Source: Ridgeia piscesae (lineage: Eukaryota > Annelida > Polychaeta > Sabellida > Siboglinidae). From it: a DNA stretch of 64,000 nucleotides. Under the pieces are notes generated by a model, which was not told where the DNA came from, searched no databases, and was given only the letters and a program-made list of their open reading frames with translations. The position numbers were made by a program, and so were the translations under genes. Within the stretch, counting starts at the first letter, position 1. Each line of letters begins with the position of its first letter. The stretch covers positions 320,001-384,000 of the forward strand of contig JAODUO010000048.1 in the NCBI GenBank assembly GCA_025642075.2. The letters run 5' to 3'. Shown piece after piece: positions 33,691-45,700 of this stretch.

Positions 33691-34763
33691 TGAAATAACA
33701 ATTACATATTTTTTACGTATATTGTGTTTGTGAATTTTGTATTCTACCGCTGTGCGATAAATCTCCACGTTTCTCATTTCAGAAACTTAACATGTCTGTT
33801 TATGAGTAATTATATTGTTTTGTACAAATTGTTTCTGTGAAACAGTTTAACAACTATTGTTTGTAAAGGGTCTAGTTCTAGTTGTTGTTTCCAGCACTCG
33901 ACAGGGTTCTATGAACTGACTAGTCTGCATATACATTGTTCTGTGGTTACAATGTTAGGATCTTACAAAATCTTATTGAACTAGATAGTCTTTTCAGAAC
34001 TTTTACACCAAGCCGACCTTTCTATGCTGGCACTGTGATCACTGCCAGATTACTTATCATCCTCAGTGGTTCTTTAAATCCCAAATGTGTTGTTCATTAT
34101 AAAATGTATTTTAATTAATGAACAACAAATTAAAACTGTTTACCATGTGAGCAACTGATATTTAAAAACAATAATTTTTGTACAGATGTGGCAGTTATTA
34201 AAATGTCATCAGAGTGACAGTGGTAATCACAAATAACAAAATAACAAATAGGACCTAATCAATTATCAATACAGTAGAATTTACTGACAGCATTAGTTAA
34301 ACATAGGTAGGCCTATTTTATTTATATTTCCATACAGCTGCAGCTATTAAAAGAAGGTTTGGTAGGCGCAGCTGTATCTAAAGTAGAAAATGAGTAAAGC
34401 TAGCTGACACCCTGGCCGGCCCAACTAGATACTAGGTCTAAGGGGATATCCAACTAGTCTAGGGCCTAGGCCAGGGATCCGCGTTTTGTTTACTGCAGAG
34501 ACAGAGTCCGAAACAGGTGAACAAATCCTCAAATGTAATTTCTGTGTAACGGTAGGGACAGGTAGTTTCTATTAATGAATGTCGGCTTAGCAATTCGAAG
34601 TGCGCATGATTATGACAGCGTGGAACGTATTTATGATGCCAACATATGAAAGTAATCTATTATCACCCAAACCTTTTCCTCGCTTCACGCCCGAACTCCA
34701 CGGTGCTAATTTACTACCGTTTACTACACTGGCAGCCATTTTGCCCTATAGGACGTTTCACAG

Positions 34764-34840
34764 TGACGTCACACGCCGAGTCACGTGGTCGTCTGCGGCG
34801 ACTGCTTGGCAGAAGAGAGAATTTGGCGGCCATTTACCTT
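34764..34840 (+). promoter_or_regulatory. Promoter-like CRE, E-box and YY1-like cluster
   Basis: TGACGTCA at 34764-34771, CACGTG at 34782-34787 and GGCGGCCATTT near 34825, about 50 bp before the ATG of the THAP remnant. Conserved with 10061-10135. Because it is also upstream of the minus-strand copy 3, bidirectional use is conceivable; this is inference. Confidence -1.
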
Positions 34841-34881
34841 GTGTTTACGCCTTACAGTAGTGCGAATAAACAATTGTGGTG

Positions 34882-35060
34882 ATGTCGTGTGTTGTTGTGG
34901 GGTACACTAGTCGATGTGTGGATAGTTCGTTGTCATATCACCGCATTCCCAAGGAATAGAAACGACGACAACATTAGGCTAGCTGAAAGCGATCAAGTGC
35001 AAACATTAGTCTCCGTCTCCGACCAACAGTGACCGAGTTTGTGGATGGCATTTCATTTCA
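34882..35060 (+). pseudogene. THAP zinc-finger domain remnant with start codon
   Basis: ATG opens MSCVVVGYTSR (C-x4-C start, second Cys replaced by Tyr), then LSYHRIPKE, a stop, KRRQ, a second stop, then LKAIKCKH and, near the end, VCGWHF (C-x2-H-F). The order and spacing are those of a complete N-terminal THAP finger. Stops and an indel show it is dead. The rest of the protein was not found downstream. Confidence -1.
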
Positions 35061-35584
35061 TGTTTTGAACCGTTTTAATTACTAGCATAACAAGTTTACT
35101 AGTCATGAGTACTGATGGCAGCTACATAAACATAATTTACTGCAAAACACACTTTGACCTTTGTTACATTAGTCACACATAGGACTGGTGGCTGGCTCGC
35201 TGGCGCGAGCTGTCACTGTCAGGACCGACCGGCGTAGGCATAGCTGGCTGACACACTGCATTACTGGGCCGGCAGCTGGACCCGGAAACCGTAAATTAGG
35301 CCTTACATGATACTTCGATGTTGAATATAAATTTTACACTTGAATGTAAGTGTCCAGTGAATTGTATGCATTCATCGAGGCTCGACTGAACATTCCTGGC
35401 GTGTTGGTAATGTAATGAGGTACTACAATAACTAATCCGACCGAGGGCGCTGTAACGCAACTAGGGTCTCTGTGCCGTCCTTTACATATTCTTGACATGT
35501 GTAAAATGCGGCAACGGTTTGCGGAACATTTTGCGGAACGCTTGTTTAAATCATCCTACAATCAGCTTTTGAACTTGCATGACT

Positions 35585-35870
35585 CCGAAGCCTCACACAT
35601 AGCTAAATATGGAAACAGTCGGTCAATGTGAAGGCCTAATATGTACATTAATGTACATTTACAGCCGATGGAACTTCGACTGGTGGCCCGACGGCGGGTG
35701 TGCTGGCTCGATGCCGGAAAGGATGTTTAAATTCATCCACAGCTCGCCGTATGCAGCACACGAGAGTGTTACGACTTCACACGTAGTTAAATATTGATAT
35801 CGTATAACATGTCCGTCAATATGAAAGCACAATGTCTACATTAATGTACATTTACAGGCGATGAAACGTC
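35585..35870. repeat. Diverged tandem duplication, about 200 bp
   Basis: Sequence around CACACATAGCTAAATAT ... GTACATTAATGTACATTTACAG (35595-35665) returns as CACACGTAGTTAAATAT ... CTACATTAATGTACATTTACAG (35778-35858). A single copy lies at 10385-10456. No gene is seen between 35060 and 36140. Confidence -1.
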
Positions 35871-36150
35871 GCGGGACGTTCGATCGAATTCAGTGCCAAG
35901 ATGGCGTTGTTTTAGTTGTTCTGTCTATTGACCACACATACTGCATGCTGTTCTGTCTATTGACCACAAATACGGCATGCCCATACAAACAAACTATCTC
36001 TGGCTACGCGCCTGCACGGTCAATAGCTTACCCTTCATATATACGAAAATGATGATTTATACAAGCGTTCCGAAAAACATGCAAACAAATCCACGTTTGT
36101 CGCTAGAGGCTCTAATACGCAACTAGGATTGTAAATGGCAAACATCCAAA

Positions 36151-36365
36151 GACGTCCCGCAGGGCACTGTGTTGGGGCCGCTGCTGTTTCTGGCATACAC
36201 TAATGATATGCCAGACTGTGTAACATCACAAATCAAACTATTTGCAGATGACACTTTGTTGTATGCAGAATCAGTGGCGAGGAAGACGCAGTGCGCCTGC
36301 AGCCGCAGGAGGACCTCAACCGGCTCACGGAATGGGAAGAGACCTGGTTAATGAACTTCCATTCA
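36151..36365 (+). pseudogene. Non-LTR reverse transcriptase fragment
   Basis: Reads DVPQGTVLGPLLFLAYTNDMP and then LFADDTLLYAES (FADD at 36241-36252), the palm-domain motifs of LINE reverse transcriptases. A frameshift near 36272 moves to the frame with LQPQEDLNRLTEWEETWLMNF, the conserved segment after FADD. Only about 70 codons remain, cut on both sides. Jockey- or CR1-like by appearance. Confidence -1.
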
Positions 36366-36546
36366 TGTACATTGTAGTGGGAACTGGATTGATGCTCTGT
36401 CTGTCGTATTAAGATAGACGTCTACTCAGATGTAAACCATGGTCTCAATTTTTGATCATTGTATGACAAAATTAATAACATATTAAATCAAAAACATAAA
36501 CTTAGTTATGGATGGTAATCATGGTATATATATTTTATATTATATA

Positions 36547-36551
<5 letters not shown>

Positions 36552-36606
<55 letters not shown>

Positions 36607-36765
36607 CATATATATATAATACATACATACATACATACATACATACATACATACATACATACATACATAAACATACATACATACATACATACATACATAC
36701 ATACATACATACATACATACATACATACATACATACATACATACATACATACATACATACATACA

Positions 36766-36795
<30 letters not shown>
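36552..36795. repeat. (TA)n then (ATAC)n microsatellite
   Basis: TA to about 36600, then ATAC tetranucleotides 36619-36794 with one AAAC interruption near 36668. Tyr-Ile-His and Met-Tyr-Val-Cys frames here are artefacts. Confidence -1.
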
Positions 36796-36796
<1 letters not shown>

Positions 36797-36984
36797 GTAC
36801 ACGCTTATCCAGAAATGTACACGCCTCGATTTTTAACAGCCTTTCCCAGAACAAGAATCTTAAAGATATGCTGGTGTCCACCAAATTACAATGAACAATG
36901 GACTTCTACGGCACAATGTAGGGTGTGACTGAGACAGTGCGTGGTCCTGGGTGGGGGGTGGGCGTGGTTGGCGGCGTCTTGTGG

Positions 36985-37270
36985 CGGCTCCTGGCCGGGG
37001 CACAGTGGTGTAGTTGTTATGGGGATTGGATTGCGTGCGTGGTTCGTCGGGCTGCAGCAGCGCTGGTCCGTGCGGCTTCGCGCGCGTCTGTCCCTTGTGC
37101 AACTGCATTATGATAATTATTATTCTAGATATAACTTAATGCATTCTGATTCTTTGCAGATGTACAATTGTTTAGTTGTTATGGAGTTTATATTACGTGT
37201 GGGGTTCGTCGGGCCACAGCGGCCGCTGGTCCGGACGGTTTCGTCCCTTGTGCTACGGTGCTATGACATA
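36985..37270. repeat. Diverged tandem pair
   Basis: TAGTTGTTATGG ... TTCGTCGGGC ... GCTGGTCCG ... TCCCTTGTGC occurs at 37012-37100 and again at 37172-37253, with lower similarity between. No gene recognised from 36900 to 37450. Confidence -1.
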
Positions 37271-37453
37271 AATTTAGGCATACAAGAATGGACTGTTATT
37301 GTAATTTTACATGTTTACCAACCAGGGGATAGTTCTATGTATTAATCATTAATAAACAACGTCACGAGGGTTGTGGAGGTGTGAGGTGGCCAGCAGTAGC
37401 GGCACTGCGGGCTGCACCACAATTTCGCAATGCCCTGCTTAAGTTTTATTTTT

Positions 37454-38248
37454 TCATTTCAGACCATATTTTCTCACTGAAATTCTCATGTTTTTCAAAT
37501 ATAACAAGGTCCCTCTCGCATTTAAATGTACACCATCTGGTCGCAGATGATCCCTCCACCTGGTGGCGAACTCTCGGTGATTGCACGTAGAAATGTTGTC
37601 ATAACTGGTTGCCAACCGTTTCAGTTCGTCATTCAGGATGAAACGCACATGATTGAAGTTGTGTCGTCTTCCGTCAGCACGCCTCATCACCTGTTCTGAC
37701 GCCGGGTACTTCATTCAGGATGAAACGCACATGATTGAAGTTGTGTCGTCTTCCGTCAGCACGCATCATCACCTGTTCTGACGCCGGGTACTTCATTCAG
37801 GATGAAACGCACATGATTGAAGTTGTGTCGTCGTCCGTCAGCACGACTCATCACCTGTTCTGACGCCGGGTACTTCATTCAGGATGAAACGCACATGATT
37901 GAAGTTGTGTCGTCTTCCGTCAGCACGCCTCATCACCTCTGATATGATGACTGCTCTTACGCCGGGTACTTCACCGACGGTCCTGGCCGCCACAATGATC
38001 TCCCTTGCTAGCTGGACGGGGTCTTTTTGTGGATCGCTGAAGTCATTTGTCCCAATATCCAGGAAGATCACACGTGGATTGATTCGGCGGACGTACGACA
38101 ACTGACGGTAGACGCCGGACACCCGCATACCACCAATGCCCCGGAGTGCTACGTTGTTTATGTCATCCCCTAGGTCGAGGCCGTCCTTGTCGATCTTGTC
38201 GGCCGCACGACGTACAAAACTGGGTCCGAGGTCCAGCAATGTCTTCAT
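37454..38248 (-). pseudogene. SGNH/GDSL hydrolase-like transposon ORF with internal tandem duplication
   Basis: From 38248 downward: MKTLLDLGPSFVRRA (block I; usual GDS reads GPS, with the Ser kept), VIFLDIGTNDFSDP (block III, GTND), LAREIIVAARTV, then HNFNHVRFILN. The C-terminal part continues in the frame at 37714-37454: DELKRLA, RDHLRPDGVHLNARG (block V, D..H) and a stop. Between them an 82-bp segment is present four times (landmark CATTCAGG at 37630, 37712, 37794, 37876). Such stand-alone SGNH domains accompany Ngaro/DIRS-type and some CR1-type retroelements. No tyrosine recombinase or reverse transcriptase adjoins it. The Asp-to-Pro change in block I and stops within the repeat suggest loss of function. 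Confidence -1.
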
Positions 38249-38487
38249 TATGCAATATCATGAACACCATTCATCATGATCATATGTAATTTAAAAATCT
38301 ATGAAAAAATATAAAAAGGAAAAATAAACAAAAATATGTATTAATATTTTTTTTAACAGAACAGAAGGGAGAACATCAACTGCTATCGTCGATCTTGCAT
38401 AAATATTTTTTGTTTAATTTATATTGACATGGGAGTGCAACGGCTGCATGCACCACTGTGCTTTCGGTATATACGCGTATTCTTGTT

Positions 38488-38490
<3 letters not shown>

Positions 38491-38527
<37 letters not shown>
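38491..38527. repeat. (TA)n microsatellite
   Basis: Pure TA. The 300-bp stretches on either side (38250-39030) hold only AT-rich sequence, an (AC)-rich tract at 38760-38845 and a second TA tract at 38927-38984. Confidence -1.
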
Positions 38528-38530
<3 letters not shown>

Positions 38531-38918
38531 ATTCACTTTTAGACAACTAATATAAACCCCCTCTTTTTACAGGTATACCATATATCCGAAAGGAGTAAAC
38601 TGCCTCATCATGAGTCACCATGAGTTTAGAGTTCACATCCGCCACCTATACTCCGTTGCAAGTGCATTAGGGTCATTGTTCATGTTCCAAACATCCTACT
38701 TGAACTAAGTACACCCATTCCCCATAAATACATACCAACATATATACAAAAAAATGCACATGCACAATACACACACACATATATACACGTACAACACACA
38801 CATACACACGTACCACACACACACCCACGCACGCACACACACACGCTCCTGTAGTTTAGTTCCGTACAACAAAGGTGGCAGTGTTGTAATTTATATTATT
38901 TATCAATGTAGTCAAGAA

Positions 38919-38992
<74 letters not shown>

Positions 38993-39033
38993 TAATATAA
39001 TTATATAATTATATGCTATATAACAATCAACTA

Positions 39034-40378
39034 TGAATATATAACTGCCGTGACGGGGAATTGAACCCAGGCCGTTGTCGTGAGAGGCGGAATGCTAAGC
39101 ACTACGGTAACTGGTCGCGTCGGCAGCGTTACCACGTCGACGGTGATATCTCTGGACGCGTCGGCGAAATCCTTGGACGCGTCGGCGGCGTTTTGGTCGC
39201 CTCGGCGAACAAGATTGGTCGCGGCATACCGCTTCGGCGAAACATGTTTGGACGCATCCGCATATAACATGTGTCGCCTCGGTGGAGCGGAAATGTGTTT
39301 TCAGGATGTTGTTTATATCATCTAGAATGGCATGAGTTATATAGATAAATAAATTAATTGTAAATAAAAAAGTTGAATTAAATTATGATGATTTATAACA
39401 AACGAAAACCTTTTAAACGGCACATTGCGTACTTGCGGAATGGGGAATCTAGCGCGTTTCAAATCGCTACACCTTGGCATATAGTATTTGTCGCCTCGAT
39501 AGGTAGTCTTTTCGGCGAAATGTGTTTTCATGATGTTGTATATATCACTGATAGCTGCACGTCGTTCGTCTAGTTCTGTGTCGCCTCGGTAGGTAGTCTT
39601 TTCGGCGAAACTATGGTATGCGTTATAACACTGATAGCTGCACTTCGTTCGTCTAGCTCCTGTTTACTCTATGGTGTGTGTTATAAATAAATTAAGTGTA
39701 TCCGTGTTCCATTCAAATCGGTACACATAGAAATTCAATATGCCGAAGCCAAATGACAAAAGTAATTCGAAGTGACTTCGAAGTGACTGCGCGTACGTGT
39801 AATGTGTTTATTTGAGTTTCGACGAAAGAAGTCCGTTTCGCCTACGACGCGCTTGCGAATGTGCACTTCATTACTTCAGGAATATTATTGAGAAATGATG
39901 TCAGTTATGAACCTAAATATGCATATAATATTATTTAAATGAATTGGCTTGGACTTGGTGACGACTACAATATATGCATATATATCGTTATTTTAGGCCT
40001 ACCATGAAAACGTGGCATTTTTGTGTTACTTCATTAAATTTCAAACCACTTGGAAAATGTCTGACCAATAATAATTTTGATGCATTTTCCCTAGAAAATG
40101 TTCTAAAGTATATTCGTTTTTGACATTTGTCCTATACATTAATAAGTTTCTCCTATAAAACATAATGTTCTGGAATTTATTCTGATCTAAAATAAACCTT
40201 ATTACATGTTATTACCGTTAGAATAAATGGCCGGCCAACTACGTACTCCATCTAAATATAACACAATTGACATTTGGTCATCTTGACAATGCTACTCCAG
40301 CATCTATCTGATGTACATGTTTAAATATATTAAATATATTACCATACATACCACACCGATAGCCATTATCCCCTTTTT
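39034..40378. repeat. Tandem duplication, unit 1 (1.42-kb spacing)
   Basis: Near-identical to 40454-41763. Contains a tRNA-like relic, a cluster of GGACGCGTCGGCG and GTCGCCTCGG motifs, and AT-rich sequence. It retains about 49 bp near 39972-40020 that unit 2 has lost. Short frames are shared by both units (for example 39337-39531) but resemble nothing known and reflect duplication, not selection. Confidence -1.
39046..39125 (-). pseudogene. tRNA-Glu(CTC)-like relic, unit 1
   Basis: On the minus strand: TAGTGCTTAGCATTCCGCC (box A and anticodon stem), loop CTCTCAC with anticodon CTC, and GGGTTCAATTCCC (box B and T arm), ending GTCACGGCA. Only five base pairs of acceptor stem (TGCCG/CGGCA) form before mismatches. 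It resembles eukaryotic tRNA-Glu but the stems are damaged. It may be a tRNA-derived SINE head, with the adjoining (TA)n as its tail. Confidence -1.
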
Positions 40379-40383
40379 TCTAT

Positions 40384-40385
<2 letters not shown>

Positions 40386-40430
<45 letters not shown>
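40386..40430. repeat. (TA)n microsatellite between duplicated units
   Basis: Pure TA tract linking the two 1.3-kb units; a similar tract (38927-38984) precedes unit 1. Confidence -1.
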
Positions 40431-40432
<2 letters not shown>

Positions 40433-40453
40433 TATAACAATTGCAAAACAATA

Positions 40454-41763
40454 TAAATATATAACTGCCGTGACGGGGAATTGAACCCAGGCCGTTGTCG
40501 TGAGAGGCGGAATGCTAAGCACTACGGTAACTGGTCGCGTCGGCAGCGTTACCACGTCGGCGGTGATATCTCTGGACGCGTCGGCGAAATCCTTGGACGC
40601 GTCGGCGGCGTTTTGGTCGCCTCGGCCGCACAAGATTGGTCGCCCCGGCAGGATACCGCTTCGGCGAAACATGTTTGGAAGCATCGGCATATAACATGTG
40701 TCACCTCGGTACGAAATGTGTTTTCAGGATGTTGTTTATATCAGTCTAGATTCTATGGCAAGAGTTATATAGATAAATAAATTAATTGTAAATAAAAAAG
40801 TTGAATTAAATTATGATGATTTATAACAAACGAAAACCTTTTAAACGGCACATTGCGTACTTGCGGAATGGGGAATCTAGCGCGTTTCAAATCGCTACAC
40901 CTTGGCATATAGTATTTGTCGCCTCGATAGGTAGTCTTTTCGGCGAAATGTGTTTTCATGATGTTGTATATATCACTGATAGCTGCACGTCGTTCGTCTA
41001 GTTCTGTGTCGCCTCGGTAGGTAGTCTTTTCGGCGAAACTATGGTATGCGTTATAACACTGATAGCTGCACTTCGTTCGTCTAGCTCCTGTTTACTCTAT
41101 GGTGTGTGTTATAAATAAATTAAGTGTATCCGTGTTCCATTCAAATCGGTACACATAGAAATTCAATATGCCGAAGCCAAATGACAAAAGTAATTCGAAG
41201 TGACTTCGAAGTGACTGCACGTACGTGTAATGTGTTTATTTGAGTTTCGACGAAAGAAGTCCGTTTCGCCTACGACGCGCTTGCGAATGTGCACTTCATT
41301 ACTTCAGGAATATTATTGAGAAATGATGTCAGTTATGAACCTAAATATGCATATAATATTATTTAAATGAATTGGCTTGGACTTGAAAACGTGGCATTTT
41401 TGTGTTACTTCATTAAATTTCAAACCACTTGGAAAATGTCTGACCAATAATAATTTTGATGCATTTTCCCTAGAAAATGTTCTAAAGTATATTCGTTTTT
41501 GACATTTGTCCTATACATTAATAAGTTTCTCCTATAAAACATAATGTTCTGGAATTTATTCTGATCTAAAATAAACCTTATTACATGTTATTACCGTTAG
41601 AATAAATGGCCGGCCAACTACGTACTCCATCTAAATATAACACAATTGACATTTGGTCATCTTGAAATGCTACTCCAGCATCTATCTGATGTACATGTTA
41701 AAATATATTAAATATTATTACCACTACACTACCCACACCGATCACGCCATTATCCGCCCCTTT
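40454..41763. repeat. Tandem duplication, unit 2
   Basis: Starts AAATATATAACTGCCG like unit 1 and runs through ATTTGGTCATCTTGA. The GGCTTGGACTTG|AAAACGTGGC junction at about 41385 marks a deletion relative to unit 1. The sequence after 41763 up to 42690 holds no recognisable gene. Confidence -1.
40466..40545 (-). pseudogene. tRNA-Glu(CTC)-like relic, unit 2
   Basis: Identical over its length to the relic at 39046-39125. Confidence -1.
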
Positions 41764-42301
41764 CGCCTGGTCATTATTAGTGCAGAATAATATTTACAAA
41801 AAAACTTCTATGAACACACGCCAACCGTATTTAGTAAGTAGCTAATAAAACCTACACACTTAGTTCTAGTTATCCAATAAACACCCTTTCCTATCAGCTC
41901 TGCGAATAATACATTTCTCTGTGAATAGTGGCGAGTGTAACATTTTTCGAAGAACTGCTCTGCGAATACCCCATCCGTTATTAAAATGTGTTTCAGGGCT
42001 AACATAGTCTCGCTTAACTGACTGTCGGTCGGCTGCGGAACTATGTCGAGAAGACAGTCTGATGACTTTGCCGGCTTTTGAATATTATCCGTGTGGGGCT
42101 AAACAATGCTGCCATTTCACGGATACTGGTTAATCCCGCCGTAATTCCTATTTGATAAACAACTTGAAATTTGTATTTCTATTTATTGTTGTGTTAGTAT
42201 AACCTTAATGTTGAATAGTTTTTATAATATAGCATTATCTGTTAAACAAAAGTATCGTTATTTAATTGGTTATGTCCACCCTTTAACTGGTCATGGTTGT
42301 T

Positions 42302-42336
42302 ATTGTTCCAAGCTACCTTAGGTAGCTTGGAACAAT
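42302..42336. repeat. Perfect short palindrome
   Basis: Arms ATTGTTCCAAGCTACC and GGTAGCTTGGAACAAT (16 bp each) around a TTA loop. There is no T-run after it and no gene beside it, so a bacterial-type terminator is not implied. It could be a minimal foldback or hairpin. Confidence -1.
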
Positions 42337-42691
42337 CTTTAAAAACATGCATTCATAAATGTATGGCATTGTAAACAGCTCTTCAAAGTTATAAATAATA
42401 TTGTTGTGCATTCATTGTACCATATGTGTGTGTGCGTGTGTTCATGCGTGCGTGCGTGTGTGTAATGAAGTAATAATATGATACCCGTTTTGTTTCATAT
42501 TTGTAGGGAAAATACATTACGTTTCATTTAAGAAATATTCAAAGAAATTATGCTTTCACCGAGCAAAGATAAACACAACAGCAGACGGAATTGGCAGGAT
42601 GTGAGGTTTGTGATACATATTAAAATTTAATACATCCATCATTTTCTTGTAAGAAGCTATGCAAAACACCACACACATTAAAAAAAATTAT

Positions 42692-42694
<3 letters not shown>

Positions 42695-42748
<54 letters not shown>
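42695..42748. repeat. (TA)n microsatellite
   Basis: Pure TA tract directly before the 78-bp minisatellite. Confidence -1.
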
Positions 42749-42753
<5 letters not shown>

Positions 42754-42782
42754 TATATGAAATTTTTTATAGTTTTAATTCC

Positions 42783-45700
42783 CTTGGGTCGTCTTCTACG
42801 TAGTCCTCTTCCTGTTCTATGTCAGCTTCTGCGTCGTCTTCTCCTCCTTCTTCTGCGTCCGCTTCTGCGTCCTCTTCTGGGTCCTCTTCTTGTTCTCTGT
42901 CCCCTTTTGCGCCCTCTTCTGCTCCAACTTCTGCGTCCGCTTCTGCGTCCTCATCTGGGTCCTCTTCTTGTTATATGTCCCCTTCTGGGTCCTCTTCTGC
43001 TCCATCTTCTGCGTCCGGTTCTGCGTCCTCTTCTGGGTCCTCTTCTTGTTCTTGTCCCCTTTTGCGTCATCTTCAGCTCCACCTTCTGCGTCCGCTTCTG
43101 CATCCACTTCTGGGACCTCGTCTTGTTCTATGTCCCCTTCTGCGTCCTTTTATGCTCCATCTTCTGCGTCCGCTTCTGCGTCCTCTTCTAGGTCCGCTTC
43201 TAGTTCTACGTCCCATTCTGCGTCATCTTCTGCTCCATCTTCTGCGTCCGCTTCTGCGTCCTCTTCTGGGTCCTCTTCTTGTTCTATGTCCCCTTCTGCG
43301 TCCTCTTCTGCTCCATCTTCTGCGTCCGCTTCTGCGTCCTCTTCTGGGTCCTCTTCTTGTTCTATGTCCCTTCTGCGTCCTCTTCTGCTCCATCTTCTGC
43401 GTCCGCTTCTGCGTCCTCTTCTGGGTCCTCTTCTTGTTCTATGTCCCCTTCTGCGTCCTCTTCTGCTCCATCTTCTGCGTCCGCTTCTGCGTCCTCTTCT
43501 GGGTCCTCTTCTTGTTCTATGTCCCCTTCTGTGTCCTCTTCTGCTCCATCTTCTGCGTCTCTTCGCGTCCTCTTCTGTCTATGTCCCCTTCTGCGTTTTT
43601 CTGCTCATCTTCTCGTCGCTTGCGTCCTCTTTCCTCTTCTTGTTCTATGTCCCCTTCTGCGTCCTCTTCTGCTCCATCTTCTGCGTCCGCTTCTGCGTCC
43701 TCTTCTGGGTCCTCTTCTTGTTCTAGTCCCCTTCTGCGTCCTCTTCTGCTCCATCTTCTGCGTCCGCTTCTGCGTCCTCTTCTGTCCTCTTGTCTATGTC
43801 CCCTTCTGCGTCCTCTTCTGCTCCATCTTCTGCGTCCGCTTCTGCGTCCTCTTCTTGTTCTATGTCCCTTCTGCGTCCTCTTCTGCTCCATCTTCTGCGT
43901 CCTCTTCTGGGTCCTCTTCTTGTTCTATGTCCCCTTCTGCGTCCTCTTCTGCTCCATCTTCTGCGTCCGCTTCTGCGTCCTCTTCTGGGTCCTCTTCTTG
44001 TTCTATGTCCCCTTCTGCGTCCTCTTCTGCTCCATCTTCTGCGTCCGCTTCTGCGTCCTCTTCTGGGTCCTCTTCTTTTTAATCCCTTCTGTCCTCTTCT
44101 GCTCCATCTTCTGGTCGCTTTTGCTCTCTTCTGGGTCCTCCTGTTATCCCTTCTGCGTCTCTTCGCTCCATCTTCTGCGTCCTGCGTCCTCTTCTGGTCC
44201 TCTTCTTGTTCTATGTCCCCTTCTGCGTCCTCTTCTGCTCCATCTTCTGCGTCCGTTTCTGCGTCATCTTCCGAGTCCTTTTCTTGTTCTATGCCCCTTT
44301 CTGTGTCCTCTTCTGCTCCATCTTCTGCGTCCTCTTCTGGGTCCTCTTCTTGTTCTATGTCCCCTTCTGCGTCCTCTTCTGCTCCATCTTCTGCATCCGC
44401 TTCTGCGTCCTCTTCTGGGTCCTCTTCTTGTTCTATGTCCCCTTCTGCGTCCTCTTCTGCTCCATCTTCTGCGTCCGCTTCTGCGTCCTCTTCTGAGTCC
44501 TCTTCTTGTTCATGTCCCCTTCTGCGTCCTCTTCTGCTCCATCTTCTGCGTCCGCTTCTGCGTCCTCTTCTGGGTCCTCTTCTTGTTCTATGTCCCCTTC
44601 TGCGTCCTCTTCTGCTCCATCTTCTGCGTCCGCTTCTGCGTCCTCTTCTGGGTCTCTTCTTGTTCTATGTCCCCTTCTGCGTCCTCTTCTGCTCCATCTT
44701 CTGCGTCCGCTTCTGCGTCCTCTTCTGGGTCCTCTTCTTGTTCTATGTCCCCTTCTGCGTCCTCTTCTGCTCCATCTTCTGTTGCGTCCGCTTCTGCGTC
44801 CTCTTCTGGTCCTCTTCTTGTTCTATGTCCCCTTCTGTGTCCTCTTCTGCTCCATCTTCTGCGTCCGCTTCTGCGTCCTCTTCTGGGTCCTCTTCTTGTT
44901 CTATGTCCCCTTCTGCGTCCTCTTCTGCTCCATCTTCTGCGTCCGCTTCTGCGTCCTCTTCTGGGTCCTCTTCTTGTTCTATGTCCCCTTCTGCGTCCTC
45001 TTCTGCTCCATCTTCTGCGTCCGCTTCTGCGTCCTCTTCTTGTTCTATGTCCCCTTCTGCGTCCTCTTCTGCTCCATCTTCTGCGTCCGCGTCTCTTCTG
45101 GTCCTCTTCTTGTTCTATGTCCCCTTCTGCGTCCTCTTCTGCGTCCGCTTCTGCGTCCTCTTCTGGGTCCTCTTCTTGTTCTATGTCCCCTTCTGCGTCC
45201 TCTTCTGCTCCATCTTCTGCGTCCGCTTCTGCGTCCTCTTCTGGGTCCTCTTCTTGTTCTATGTCCCCTTCTGCGTCCTCTTCTGCTCCATCTTCTGCGT
45301 CCGCTTCTGCGTCCTCTTCTGGTCCTCTTCTTGTTCTATGTCCCCTTCTGCGTCCTCTTCTGCTCCATCTTCTGCGTCCCGCTTCTGCGTCCTCTTCTGC
45401 TCCATCTTCTGCGTCCGCTTCTGCGTCCTCTTCTGGGTCCTCTTCTTGTTCTATGTCCCCTTCTGCGTCCTCTTCTGCTCCATCTTCTGCGTCCGCTTCT
45501 GCGTCCTCTCTTGTCTTCCCCTTCTGCGTCCTCTTCTGCTCCATCTTCTGCGTCCGCTTCTGCGTCCTCTTCTGGGTCCTCTTCTTGTTCTATGTCCCCT
45601 TCTGCGTCCTCTTCTGCTCCATCTTCTGCGTCCGCTTCTGCGTCCTCTTCTGGGTCCTCTTCTTGTTCTATGTCCCCTTCTGCGTCCTCTTCTGCTCCAT

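Larger units (their letters stand above)
33700..35060 (+). repeat. Dispersed block with THAP-gene 5' region, copy II
   Basis: Collinear with 9240-10260. Contains the promoter-like cluster and the best-preserved first-family THAP remnant. Lies upstream of copy 3 in divergent orientation. The related block at 58750-59720 ends before the promoter cluster. Confidence -1.

Noticed and set aside
36506..36894. Tyr-Ile-His and Met-Tyr-Val-Cys repeat proteins
   Set aside because: Translation of (TA)n and (ATAC)n microsatellites.
39337..39531. Identical small frames in both tandem units (also 40765-40959)
   Set aside because: Identity is explained by recent duplication; composition and length are as expected by chance.
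42302..42336. Rho-independent terminator
   Set aside because: No T-run follows, no gene precedes, and the context is eukaryotic.
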